Positions 55,595 through 63,840 of a DNA stretch of 64,000 nt are shown here, piece by piece. This stretch comes from Muricauda sp. SCSIO 64092 (GTDB lineage Bacteria; Bacteroidota; Bacteroidia; Flavobacteriales; Flavobacteriaceae). A program made the translations under genes and the position numbers. How positions within the stretch are numbered: the first letter of the stretch is position 1; each line of letters opens with the position of its first letter. Below the pieces are notes generated by a model. The model saw only the letters and a program-made list of their open reading frames with translations. It searched no databases and was not told where the DNA came from. Location of the stretch: the NCBI RefSeq assembly GCF_023016285.1, contig NZ_CP095413.1, positions 434,001 to 498,000 on the forward strand, written 5' to 3'.

Positions 55595-57272
55595 AAGCCC
55601 ATAAGTCCGAAAATGCGGATTGATATAAACCTTTTTCCGAGAGCTTTTTTGGTTCATACCAGTTTGCGTTTCACCAAGGACAGATGATCACAGAGCCTCA
55701 AAGTGGCCGTTACCATGCCATTTAGGCCGAAAAAGTCCCGGGACAGGGATTTTGCCGCGCTCCTGGCCTTTTTCAGGGTGTACTTTAATAGTTTCTTGAG
55801 GTTATAGGCTGTGGCGGCCATTTGCATGCACTTGTTGGCCTGCCGGATGCCCAGGGTATATACTTTGCCCATGCCCATGAATTGGGTAAGGGTACCCAAA
55901 ACAGGTTCCACGGTGCTTTGCCTTTTGGCTTTCATATAACGTCCCTGTGGACTGTTCACCCGTTTGTTGTTGCGCTCGTATTCTTCTCGGTAGTAGGTCA
56001 AGCAGATGCGTTTCTCCTGTGACTTTCCCAGGCATGTGCCGCGCAAGGGGCAGCCCAGGCATACTTTCTTGCTGGCCCGGTATTCCTTCTTTTTGGTCTT
56101 GGTGCGGTGATCAAGAAATACTTTCTTAAACCAAATGGACTTTCCCTTAGGGCAGATAAAACAATCTCTCGCTTTATCATAAACAAAACCTTCGGGCCCG
56201 CCTTTGTATGTACCATGGGAAGGGATAAAACTTTTCAGACCACATTGTTCCAAAAAGGCATAGTTCTCCCCGCTGCTGTACCCGGTGTCCGCCACCACGT
56301 TCTCCCATCCCAGGCCCTCCTTCCAGAGCCTGGGACCGACACGTTTCACCATATCGGGCAGGTGCTGGTTGTCCTTGCCATCGGCATGGTATGCCCCGAT
56401 GTCGGTGATCACATGGTTCGCCGTATCCACTGTCAATTGCGCCGTGTAGTTGAGCTTGCGGGCCTTGCCCGGTTTTACACTTATCCTGGCATCCGGGTCC
56501 GTGGGGCTGTAATGGGTCTTGTTGCTGGTATACTTTGAGCCCTTGTTGCCCGACCCCGGTCTTTGGTCCTGTTCCTTGGCCCATTTCCTGTTGCGGCCCT
56601 TTAGCGCTTTTAACTCTTGCTCATTGGCCGTTATTCTTCGTTGATCCGCTTTGGACCTGTCCGTCTTGGACTTGCGAAGCGGCTTTTCCCTGTCAGTCGC
56701 ACTTATGTGGCGTACCCTGCGCAGGTGCGTTTCCAACTCTTCCTCCGGAACCTTCAGTTCCAGGCTGTCCATAGAGGCGTTGGCCTTTACCGGGGCCGAG
56801 TCCATCACCTGGGTATGGCCGCTGACCAGACCGCTCTCCACACAAAGGGAAAACACCTTGGCAAACACCTCTTCAAAGACACTTTCCGGAAACAGTTGGC
56901 GCGTACGGCTCACCGTGGAGTGCCACGGAAGTTCCTCGTCGATACCGTAGCCCAAAAACAACAGAATATCCAAACGCATACCACAATGGGCCACAAGCCT
57001 ACGGTCGCTCGGGATATTCTCCAGATAACCCACCAAACACAGCTTGAAGAAAACCACCGGGTCGATGCGCTTCTGTCCACTGTCGCCATAAAATCTCTTG
57101 GTCCGAGGATAGAGAAAATCCAAATCCAATGCCCCTTTCAAACGTCTGTAGAAGTTCCCCTCGGGAACACGGTCGCTCAAACGAAAATCCGTGAAGAGCT
57201 TTTCCTGATACTCCTTTTTGCCTTGCATTCCTAAAGATACCACGATTTGCTATCTTTAGAAAGTTGTGCAAC
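55588..57272. mobile_element. IS1182-family insertion sequence
   Basis: An element of about 1.7 kb carrying one transposase. GTTGCACAA (55588-55596) and TTGTGCAAC (57264-57272) form a 9-bp inverted pair at the two ends, a reasonable terminal repeat. Since the same bases also occur in the cassette boundaries, the exact ends are uncertain. No clear target duplication was seen. Confidence 0.65.
55654..57243 (-). CDS. IS1182-family transposase
   Basis: A 529-residue transposase. The N-terminal DUF772-type helical region (VPEGNFYRRLKGALDLDFLYPRTKRFYGDSGQKRIDPVVFFKLCL) precedes the DDE catalytic domain with QVMDSAPVKANASMDS (first Asp), NVVADTGYSSGENYAFLEQ (second Asp), and RQSTVEPVLGTLTQFMGMG (Glu). 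A zinc-like Cys-rich patch lies between (CPKGKSIWFKK to CLGCPLRGTCLG). It appears full length. The gene has higher GC than its neighbours, consistent with recent arrival. Confidence 0.93.
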   Translation of the reverse strand: MVSLGMQGKKEYQEKLFTDFRLSDRVPEGNFYRRLKGALDLDFLYPRTKRFYGDSGQKRIDPVVFFKLCLVGYLENIPSDRRLVAHCGMRLDILLFLGYGIDEELPWHSTVSRTRQLFPESVFEEVFAKVFSLCVESGLVSGHTQVMDSAPVKANASMDSLELKVPEEELETHLRRVRHISATDREKPLRKSKTDRSKADQRRITANEQELKALKGRNRKWAKEQDQRPGSGNKGSKYTSNKTHYSPTDPDARISVKPGKARKLNYTAQLTVDTANHVITDIGAYHADGKDNQHLPDMVKRVGPRLWKEGLGWENVVADTGYSSGENYAFLEQCGLKSFIPSHGTYKGGPEGFVYDKARDCFICPKGKSIWFKKVFLDHRTKTKKKEYRASKKVCLGCPLRGTCLGKSQEKRICLTYYREEYERNNKRVNSPQGRYMKAKRQSTVEPVLGTLTQFMGMGKVYTLGIRQANKCMQMAATAYNLKKLLKYTLKKARSAAKSLSRDFFGLNGMVTATLRLCDHLSLVKRKLV

Positions 57273-57524
57273 AGACACAATGGCTATAACCCATTGCTTC
57301 CCTCCTCCCCTAATGATTTTATCTAAATTTAATATGTAATAAAAAAAGCTTTGCTAAAGAATTCAAAAGTATCTTTCGCTCCCATTTAACATGCTCAAGC
57401 TTGTCGGAAGCAAGAACAATCCGCCCGAACGCCGGCCTTGCCTTTCGGATAGGCAACGCTGGGTCCGGACGGGAATCATAACCGAAACTATTACACTACA
57501 TAAAAACAAAAAAACCAACAATCA
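57273..57524. other. intergenic region after the IS
   Basis: No gene. GACACAATGGCTATAACCC (57274-57292) resembles the left end of a boundary site. A run near 57428-57472 has GCCGGCCTTGCC and GGCAACGCTGGGTCCGG that can fold. No right-end GTTG motif precedes the next ATG. Confidence 0.4.
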
Positions 57525-58616
57525 ATGAAAAAACAATTGGCAATTCTATTGGTAATCACTGGCTTGACAGGAAAATCCTATGCCCAGGAAAATGATAAAA
57601 GTGTTTTTACTAAAACGGATGCCTATTTGGAAAGTACCATCGATAGCCTTAAGATTATTGGTTTAAACTATGCCATCCTCATCGACAAGAAAGTCGTACA
57701 CAAAAAATCATTCGGTTCGGCACATGCCCAACTTAACGTACCGATGACTATGGACAAGTCCTTTCCCGTAGCCTCCATATCCAAATTATTCAGTTCAATT
57801 GCGCTTTATAAATTAGTAAGCATCCATGAACGGGAGGTAAGTGAAACCGTTGGGGATTTTCTTCCAAATAGAAACGACCTACCGGAATCCTGGAGAAAAT
57901 TAACCCTCGAACAATTACTGTCCCATACTTCTGGTGTTCCTGACCAAATAGATTATCAGATTTATTTAGCCCCGGATAGTGAAAAATCCGTTATTGACGC
58001 TTTGAGGGATAAACCATTTAGTTCCAAACCGGGAACGGAATCAAAATACAATGCCACCGGATTTTTGCTTATTCGCGCTATCATTGAAAAATTGGCCAAT
58101 CAGGACTTTGAATCCCATATGCAAACCGAATATTTTGACAAGTTGAATTTAAGTTCGGCCATATACGGCGGATTTAAAAAAGTTATTCCAAATAGGGTTA
58201 CGTGCTACCAAAAAAACAATGGAAATTTAGAAATGTTCCCCCTGAATTATTCCCCACCCATGTACGCTGGGGCGGGTCTAAATATTGCTATGGACGATTT
58301 AATAAAATGGTTTCAAGCAGTACAGGATGGACAAATCCTAACCAAAGACCAACTTGAAGCGATTTGGACACCTGTTAAATTAACCAATGGAACAGATGGT
58401 TATTTTGGATTGGGATGGGAATCCTATAAACTTCAAGATGGGTACAGAATGGTTGGTCATGGTGGCGCTGGAATTTCATCATTTAGACATTACTGGAATG
58501 ACCGGACGAATGAAAATCTTACGGTAATTTTGTTGACCAATGGGGCCTATGACTGGAAGGTACGACCGAATCAAATCAATTCCGTAATTGCCGGCATACT
58601 ATTTGAACATAACTAA
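57525..58616 (+). CDS. serine hydrolase, beta-lactamase/D-Ala-D-Ala peptidase-like
   Basis: A 363-residue exported protein (signal MKKQLAILLVITGLTGKSYAQ). Active-site motif SISK (S84-K87) sits in FPVASISKLFSSIALYKL. The second motif is KYNATGFLL, where the family usually has YSNTG, and the third is HGGAG near 313. This is the class C beta-lactamase-related (S12) fold, which includes esterases and D-amino peptidases. Antibiotic hydrolysis is not implied. It is followed six bases later by a boundary motif. Confidence 0.88.
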   Translation: MKKQLAILLVITGLTGKSYAQENDKSVFTKTDAYLESTIDSLKIIGLNYAILIDKKVVHKKSFGSAHAQLNVPMTMDKSFPVASISKLFSSIALYKLVSIHEREVSETVGDFLPNRNDLPESWRKLTLEQLLSHTSGVPDQIDYQIYLAPDSEKSVIDALRDKPFSSKPGTESKYNATGFLLIRAIIEKLANQDFESHMQTEYFDKLNLSSAIYGGFKKVIPNRVTCYQKNNGNLEMFPLNYSPPMYAGAGLNIAMDDLIKWFQAVQDGQILTKDQLEAIWTPVKLTNGTDGYFGLGWESYKLQDGYRMVGHGGAGISSFRHYWNDRTNENLTVILLTNGAYDWKVRPNQINSVIAGILFEHN

Positions 58617-58621
58617 ATTCC

Positions 58622-58702
58622 GTTGTACAAAGATGGCTATACGTAATGGCTACACAACCATTCAGAGCTGAGATCATTAGCGATAAGACGAAATGAAAAA
58701 TT
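58622..58702 (+). repeat. short cassette-boundary-like spacer (type 2)
   Basis: GTTGTACAAAGATGGC (58622-58637) lies five bases after the stop, followed by TATACGTAATGGCTACACAACC. The GTAATGGC element recurs at 60145 and, as GTAACGGC, at 51738. No GTTG right end was seen before the next ATG. Confidence 0.45.
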
Positions 58703-59473
58703 ATGCATAAACTACAATTCTCGATAGTAATCTGGCTAATACTCCTATTGTTAGCACACCATAATGCAAAGGCCCAAAATAGCTTGCATACAACTAAAAT
58801 GAATTCCCCTACGAAAACAAAAACCTTAGATACTACCCGCATTGTGGTTCTTTTGTATGAGGGTGTTGTATTACAGGATTTTGCTGGACCTATTGAGGTA
58901 TTTTCAAAAGCTAAAAAATTGACCAAAGGCAAATATGAAATATTCACAATCGCCATGGATACAGTATTAATAGGAACAGAAAATAAGGTAGTTAAGATCA
59001 AACCCGATTTTTCCCTTAATGAAATGCCTAACGCTGATTACCTAGTAATACCTGGGGCAAGTATGCCCATCATAAACCAATTGGTTGAAAGTAATACTTA
59101 CACCGACTTCATAACCGAGTGGAATCAAAAGCCAAAAACTAAAACACTCTCAATTTGTACTGGAGCGTATCTACTAGCGGAAACAAAGGCATTAAATGGT
59201 AAAAAAGCCACCACCCACTATTTTGTCGCAGACGATTTTTCGAAACAATATCCAAAAATAAAACTGGTAAGAAACGTTCGTTTTGTAGATGAAGAAAAAT
59301 ATATTACCTCCTCGGGAATTACTTCAGGAATCGATGCTTCCTTATACATCGTAGAAAAGCATAGTGGGAAAAGAATCAAGGACATGATTAACAGAGCGCT
59401 GCAATACGACTATCAAGAAAAAAAAGACTGGCCAGTAGCACCAAACGGAATGAAATACACTAGAAAGGACTAG
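58703..59473 (+). CDS. exported DJ-1/PfpI family protein
   Basis: A 256-residue protein with a signal peptide (QFSIVIWLILLLLAHHNAKAQ). The DJ-1/PfpI domain runs from about residue 45: TRIVVLLYEGVVLQDFAGPIEVFS, ADYLVIPGASM, then SICTGAYLLAETKALNGKKATTHY with the nucleophile Cys, and SSGITSGIDASLYIVEKH. It resembles the sensor half of GlxA/FtrA-type regulators, but lacks the AraC DNA-binding part and is exported. Function unknown; could be an isonitrile hydratase-like or glyoxalase-like enzyme. Confidence 0.85.
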   Translation: MHKLQFSIVIWLILLLLAHHNAKAQNSLHTTKMNSPTKTKTLDTTRIVVLLYEGVVLQDFAGPIEVFSKAKKLTKGKYEIFTIAMDTVLIGTENKVVKIKPDFSLNEMPNADYLVIPGASMPIINQLVESNTYTDFITEWNQKPKTKTLSICTGAYLLAETKALNGKKATTHYFVADDFSKQYPKIKLVRNVRFVDEEKYITSSGITSGIDASLYIVEKHSGKRIKDMINRALQYDYQEKKDWPVAPNGMKYTRKD

Positions 59474-59585
59474 TGTAACCGCTATCAAGGACTCCTCAGA
59501 CCCCTTTTTCAATTAATTAAAGTATATTGTAATTTGCAAAGAAGTGCAATAAATCCCCTACTTCTTATATACAAGACCGTTGGTA
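59473..59585 (+). repeat. attC-like cassette boundary site
   Basis: Begins GTGTAACC at the stop codon (59473) and ends ACCGTTGGTA (59576-59585) with the right-end form CAAGACCGTTGG, near identical to CTAGACCGTTGG at 54301. The next ATG is 33 bases further on. Confidence 0.5.
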
Positions 59586-59618
59586 CTAATTATCATAAAC
59601 GAATTAAATTACTTCAAA

Positions 59619-60116
59619 ATGGAAAAATTGATGCTCATTAGTTTTGTTCTTCTTTTGGTCTCTTGTAATCAAGAAAAAAAGACAGCCGAATTTACCTCAG
59701 AATCTTCAAAAACAAATACAATTGATTTTGAAGCTGAATTGGCTTCAATTGAAAAAACGCGAATGGAATTTCAACAGGCAATTAAAGAAAAAAGATATTC
59801 CGATCTGAAAAACTATGGTACTAAGGACATCATTTCTTTAACGCCTATTTGCGGAACATGGGAAGAATATAAACGCCTTAGGGATGAACCTGTTGGTTCT
59901 TTTAGCTATGATAGTCTTATAATGATGCCCAAGGAAACCATTATTGTAAGTGATAGCATTGCATACGATTTTGGAAAGAGTTTTATGTATTATACCAATG
60001 CAAAAGGCGAACCTGTAGAAATTACGGATACATTTTTGGCAATACTCAAAAAAGATAAAAATGACGGGCGATGGAAATTGCACAGAGAGGTTGCCACTAC
60101 AAACACTTTGGATTAA
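59619..60116 (+). CDS. DUF4440/SnoaL-like (NTF2 fold) lipoprotein
   Basis: A 165-residue lipoprotein (LLLVSC, Cys 16). After a spacer, residues about 45-160 have the NTF2-like pattern: EKTRMEFQQAIKEKRYSDLKNYGTKDI, later SIAYDFGKSFMYYTNAKGEPVEITDTFLAILKKDK, GRWKLHREVA. This is the DUF4440-type cone fold that binds small ligands. Role unknown. The frame is open to 59580; ATG 59619 gives the correct signal. Confidence 0.78.
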   Translation: MEKLMLISFVLLLVSCNQEKKTAEFTSESSKTNTIDFEAELASIEKTRMEFQQAIKEKRYSDLKNYGTKDIISLTPICGTWEEYKRLRDEPVGSFSYDSLIMMPKETIIVSDSIAYDFGKSFMYYTNAKGEPVEITDTFLAILKKDKNDGRWKLHREVATTNTLD

Positions 60117-60126
60117 CTATAACTAT

Positions 60127-60198
60127 CGCCAACAACGGCCATAAGTAATGGCGCTGCTTTCAAGACATTACAGCCAAAAGCAAGAATAGTGCTTTAAA
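60127..60198 (+). repeat. short cassette-boundary-like spacer (type 2)
   Basis: CGCCAACAACGG (60127-60138), ten bases after the stop, then ATAAGTAATGGCGCTG (60141-60156), nearly the same as 51734-51749. The following 40 bases show nothing recognisable. Confidence 0.5.
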
Positions 60199-60750
60199 AT
60201 GAAAATATTACTTTTTGGGGCATCTGGTTCCGGAACCACAACTCTGGGGAAGGAAATCGAGAAAAGGACTGATTTTAAGCACTTGGATGCTGATGACTAT
60301 TACTGGAAAAAAACCAATCCGCCCTTCCAGGAAAAAATATCGTTGCTGGAACGGAATGAAAATCTGAAAGCGGACTTCAAAAAGTTTAGGGATGTTGTAG
60401 TTAGTGGTTCAATGGTAAGTTGGGGAAAGGAGTGGGAAACGGCATTTGATCTGGCCATTTTTATCCGATTGGAAAACGCGGAACGAATGGAACGACTGAA
60501 AAAACGCGAAACTGAACGTTACGCAGAAAAACTGTTGACCGACAAAAAAATCCAACAGAACTCAAAAGCATTTCTGGAATGGGCAAACCAATACGAAAAC
60601 CCAAACTTTAAAGGCAGAACATTCAAGGTTCATAAGAATTGGATCGAATTGCTCGATTGCAAAGTATTGCGATTAAACGGAGCAACTGAACTGAACAGCA
60701 ATGTGGACATACTTTTGAATGAAATAAAAACGTGTTATAACAATGGATAA
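60199..60750 (+). CDS. P-loop kinase-like protein (adenylate-kinase/AAA type)
   Basis: A 183-residue protein with P-loop FGASGSGTTTLGKEI (about 6-20), LDADDYYWKKTNPPF as in small-molecule kinases, VVVSGSMVSWG, and an Arg-rich lid (RMERLKKRETERYAEK). Similar proteins are annotated as AAA-family ATPase or adenylate kinase-like. Substrate unknown. The last codons (CYNNG, stop) are encoded by the start of the next boundary site, so gene and site overlap. Confidence 0.82.
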   Translation: MKILLFGASGSGTTTLGKEIEKRTDFKHLDADDYYWKKTNPPFQEKISLLERNENLKADFKKFRDVVVSGSMVSWGKEWETAFDLAIFIRLENAERMERLKKRETERYAEKLLTDKKIQQNSKAFLEWANQYENPNFKGRTFKVHKNWIELLDCKVLRLNGATELNSNVDILLNEIKTCYNNG

Positions 60751-60866
60751 TCGAAATTACGGCTGAATTTCCCAATCGGAAATTCAATCCGAATTGCTAA
60801 AGTCGTTTTTAAACCTGAAACTTAAGGCAAACAACCCGTAACCGACGGTTATACGAACCCTTGTAG
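60735..60866 (+). repeat. attC-like cassette boundary site
   Basis: Begins TTATAACAATGG inside the kinase-like gene end and finishes CTTGTAG (60860-60866). GAATTTCC (60765-60772) and GGAAATTC (60778-60785) form a perfect 8-bp hairpin. Shared with site 54832 are GAATTGCTAA, and near the right end AACCCGTAA then GACGGTTATAC. The two sites are clearly homologous. Confidence 0.62.
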
Positions 60867-60898
60867 CCTATTTTGGGAAAACGAAGTAAATCAGACAA

Positions 60899-61397
60899 AT
60901 GAGCAACCAACCTAAAATAGAACCAAGCCTTACGACTACCGATAAAATGATTGGACTTTTAGGGTGGATTGCCCTAGTCGGAATTTGGATGTTGACTTTG
61001 TTCCATTATTCTGCATTACCGGAAATCATCCCTATCCATTACAACGCGGCTGGAGAAGCGGACGAATTTGGGAATAAAAGCCATATGTTGACCTTACCAA
61101 TCATTGCGACCGTATTATTTATGGGGCTGACCTTTTTAAACAAATTCCCCCACAAATTCAATTATCCGACCAAGACAACAACGGAAACTGCACTTCATCA
61201 ATACACCAACGCCACTCGGCTGATCAGAATTTTAAAATTGGATCCTAGTGGTATTTGGACTTATCGTCTTTAAAACGATTCAAAATGTGAATGGAAATGC
61301 CGATGGACTTGGCGCTTGGTTTTTATCCATGGTCTTGGGATTGTTTTTTATCCCAACGGCTTACTATTTAACGAAGTCCATACGAGCAAAAAAATGA
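60899..61397 (+). pseudogene. DUF1648 membrane protein, broken by a 1-base insertion
   Basis: The first frame (60899-61273) codes for a DUF1648 domain: LLGWIALVGIWMLTLFHYSALPEIIPIHYNAAGEADEFGNKSHM in pieces, then a second membrane segment. After ATRLIRILKL it runs into a short nonsense tail and stops. In the next frame the protein continues naturally (LVVFGLIVFKTIQNV, then two membrane segments and a basic end) to TGA at 61395. The break is a G pair at 61240-61241; deleting one G restores an intact protein of about 165 residues. DUF1648 occurs in SdpI-like immunity proteins; function here unknown. Confidence 0.75.
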
Positions 61398-61407
61398 CCA
61401 AAATGCT

Positions 61408-61450
61408 GGCTACAACAAGGTATCACCGGGCACGTAAAAGAAAAAACAAA
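61408..61450 (+). repeat. left end of attC-like site
   Basis: GGCTACAACAAGGTATCACC starts 11 bases after the restored DUF1648 stop. Its GGCTACAA (61408-61415) is the exact reverse complement of TTGTAGCC (60861-60868) at the front of the same gene unit. No right end was identified before the minus-strand gene. Confidence 0.5.
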
Positions 61451-61558
61451 TGTCCTGAAACAATCCTTTTAGAGTAATCCCATCCCGATAGCGGCAAACA
61501 GAAAATTCAAGCCGTCATAAAAGCGCTACGGAAGAAACATAACGGCATTCCACTAGGA

Positions 61559-62521
61559 CTAAATCTCGTAATAAAAAGCATCCCGCAATACGTCCAAGCT
61601 CTTGGGCACGGCCGTATCAGGGGATTCCAAGCCTTCAAACTCAAGCGATATCCATCCTTTGTATCCCACATCCCGCATCATTTGACCAATGGCAGGATAA
61701 TCGATGTCCAATGAATACCATTTACCTCCACCATAATAGGTTTTGGCTTGAACTAGGAAAGTTTGGGGGGCCATAAGCTTCAGCTGTTCCTCACGATTTT
61801 CCAAAAAGTTGCCCGTGTCCAAAGTCATTTGCAACCAAGGACTGTCAATGGAGTCAACAATTCTCTTCACGCCTTCCGCAGTACGTCCCAGTCCCCAGTG
61901 GTTTTCCAAGCCCAGGACCACTCCACACTTTTCTGCAGTTGGAATGCATGCTGCAATGGAATCAATCACCCATTTAAAGCCATCTTCATCCGTATAGCCC
62001 TCCAATGTTGGTTCAATACCCTTATTGGCCATCAGATCATCGAAGTTTTTCGAGGTTCCCCAGCGTCCGGTATTCAATCGCATTGTTGGTATGCCCAACG
62101 CGTACGCCAGTTCTATCTGCCTGATCGTTTTGGCAATGTTTTCGTCACGTTTTTCTTTTTCGGGATAAACATAACCCTGATGTGTGCTGAACCCCATGAG
62201 GTCCAATCCAGCGTGGAAAGCGCGCTTCTTGAGGTTCTGCAAATAGCTGTTCTCTTCAGAGGTCATCTGTACCAACAGTAGTTCAATACCGTCAAAACCC
62301 ATAGCAGCGGCCTTATCAATGCACATTTCGATCGGTACGTCTTCCTTGGGACCGTTAAACTGCCAAAACGAATAGGTTGAAACCCCAATGGGATTCCTTC
62401 TGATATTGTCTTGTTCTTCAACTTTTGGTGCTTCTTTAGGTTCGGGAGAGGTGCAGGCTCCCAATACGGTTGCCATGCCAAAGGCAGAGGCATTTTGGAG
62501 GAATTTTCTACGGTCTGTCAT
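61559..62521 (-). CDS. sugar phosphate isomerase/epimerase-like TIM-barrel, Tat lipoprotein
   Basis: A 320-residue protein of the xylose isomerase-like TIM-barrel family. The N-terminus DRRKFLQNASAFG is a twin-arginine signal, and VLGAC gives a lipidated Cys at 23. GVSTYSFWQF, FDGIELLLVQM, LGLENHWGLG, LQMTLDTGNFL and WISLEFEGLE contribute the Glu and Asp metal ligands typical of the family. Exported members often act in sugar or inositol catabolism; substrate unknown. It is the only non-IS gene of the accessory region on the minus strand and has no boundary site at its own 5' end. Confidence 0.85.
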   Translation of the reverse strand: MTDRRKFLQNASAFGMATVLGACTSPEPKEAPKVEEQDNIRRNPIGVSTYSFWQFNGPKEDVPIEMCIDKAAAMGFDGIELLLVQMTSEENSYLQNLKKRAFHAGLDLMGFSTHQGYVYPEKEKRDENIAKTIRQIELAYALGIPTMRLNTGRWGTSKNFDDLMANKGIEPTLEGYTDEDGFKWVIDSIAACIPTAEKCGVVLGLENHWGLGRTAEGVKRIVDSIDSPWLQMTLDTGNFLENREEQLKLMAPQTFLVQAKTYYGGGKWYSLDIDYPAIGQMMRDVGYKGWISLEFEGLESPDTAVPKSLDVLRDAFYYEI

Positions 62522-62764
62522 TTTGATTGGATTAAGTATTCCTTAAAGATAACGATTAACTTCATTTCGTTTATAATGGATATTCCAATAAGGATTATTT
62601 GGGAAACCATATGTTTTACATAGTTGCCATTGGCTTTGATGGTTTCTTGAAATAGGTGAAATTTGAATCCTTATGAGCACTCCTTTTGATATATTTACTG
62701 AAGAAGATGGAAAATCGACTGATTGGATTTAGGACGGGAATCCTTAATTTGATGGTAATAACGT
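62522..62764. other. intergenic region upstream of the isomerase-like gene
   Basis: No gene supported. A 19-codon frame (62673-62732) starts with ATG but has no support. The minus-strand promoter of the isomerase-like gene should lie near 62530-62580, but no clear -7 box was found. Confidence 0.4.
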
Positions 62765-62931
62765 GAATTCAGTATAAGAAAATTACGTCATTTTGAGTGT
62801 TTTTGCGATAGCAAAAATGTATCGAAAACCTGCCTGCCTTCCGGCAGCAGGCAGGCAAGTAATTTTCTTGCAAAATCTGAATTTCGATACAATTTTTCTT
62901 CATTTTATTACGAAAAACCACTCAATTTGAC
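62765..62931. repeat. large interlaced palindromic repeat
   Basis: GAAAATTAC (62778-62786) pairs with GTAATTTTC (62859-62867), and TGTATCGAAA (62818-62827) with TTTCGATACA (62882-62891). GAATTCAG (62765) faces CTGAATTT (62877), and 62787-62804 faces 62913-62931. Two nested hairpins sit inside: TTTTTGC-gata-GCAAAAA (62800-62817) and TGCCTGCC/GGCAGGCA (62831-62838, 62850-62857). Confidence 0.6.
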
Positions 62932-62980
62932 GGATTTTTGGTTGATAAAAAATATGTAGAACTCACGTTAGTTATAGGAA

Positions 62981-63054
62981 AAGCAACCTACGCACACCAA
63001 AGTGTGCAGGTTCATGCTTCCAAACGGCACCACCTCGCAGACAAAACGTTGTGC
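62981..63054 (+). repeat. attC-like cassette boundary site
   Basis: AAGCAAC (62981-62987) to GTTGTGC (63048-63054), 19 bases before the creatininase ATG. AACCT-n2-GCACA pairs with TGTGC-AGGTT (62984-63012) as a hairpin. The right end ACAAAACGTTGTGCAGCCTTT resembles those before other units. Confidence 0.5.
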
Positions 63055-63073
63055 AGCCTTTAAAAAAAAGTAA

Positions 63074-63838
63074 ATGATAAGACCTTACGTACTGGCAGAT
63101 ACCAATTGGAAACATTTAAAAGATGAAAAATTTGATTTAGCCGTACTTCCCTGGGGGGCCACAGAAGCCCATAATTACCATTTACCCTACGCAACCGATG
63201 TCATTGAAGGAACGGCAATCGCGGAAGAAGCCGGGAGGATCGCTTGGGAGAAAGGAGCCAAAGTCATCATATTGCCGACAATTCCATTTGGGGTCAATAC
63301 CGGACAGGCCGACATCTACTTGGATATGAATTTGAACCCAAGTACCCAATTCGCCATCTTAAAAGACATCATTGGCGTATTGGACCGTCAAGGAATCCAA
63401 AAATTTATGATTTTGAACAGCCATGGAGGAAATAATTGGAAATCAATAATCCGGGAACTTGGACTGCTATTTCCTAAAATGTTTTTATGTGTTGGCGAAT
63501 GGGTAAAGATTGTCAATCGGAATGATTTTTTTGATGATCCGGGAGACCATGCGGACGAAATGGAAACAAGTCTTATTCTTCATTTGGCTCCTGAATTGGT
63601 GCTTCCAAAAGAAGATTGGGGCGACGGAATTGAAAAAAAGAACAAAATAAAAGCGTTTAGTGAAGGTTGGGCTTGGACGGAAAGACCTTGGAGTCAAATA
63701 AGCGAAGATACTGGAGTGGGAAATCCCAAAGCATCAACCAAAGAAAAGGGGGAACACTTCTTCAATGCTGTTTGTGGCAAGTTGGGGGACCTGCTATTGG
63801 AAATTTCAATTGCGGATACCGATAACCTATATGAATAA
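63074..63838 (+). CDS. creatininase family protein
   Basis: A 254-residue amidase-like protein. VLPWGATEAHNYHLPYATD (about 25-43), ILPTIPFGVNTGQ, ILNSHGGNNWKSIIREL (about 113-129) and GDHADEMETSLILHL (about 158-172) provide the metal-binding Glu, His and Asp of the creatininase/FAPy deformylase family. Members hydrolyse cyclic amides such as creatinine, or act in cofactor (mycofactocin, F420) pathways. Substrate not predictable. Bounded by attC-like sequence on both sides. Confidence 0.9.
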   Translation: MIRPYVLADTNWKHLKDEKFDLAVLPWGATEAHNYHLPYATDVIEGTAIAEEAGRIAWEKGAKVIILPTIPFGVNTGQADIYLDMNLNPSTQFAILKDIIGVLDRQGIQKFMILNSHGGNNWKSIIRELGLLFPKMFLCVGEWVKIVNRNDFFDDPGDHADEMETSLILHLAPELVLPKEDWGDGIEKKNKIKAFSEGWAWTERPWSQISEDTGVGNPKASTKEKGEHFFNAVCGKLGDLLLEISIADTDNLYE

Positions 63839-63840
63839 AA

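Noticed and set aside
55802..57234. Open frames on the opposite strand and in a third frame of the IS transposase
   Set aside because: High-GC shadow frames; the minus-strand 529-residue frame carries the DDE motifs.
62673..62732. 19-codon frame starting MSTPFDIF
   Set aside because: Too short, no ribosome-binding context or homologue that I can name.
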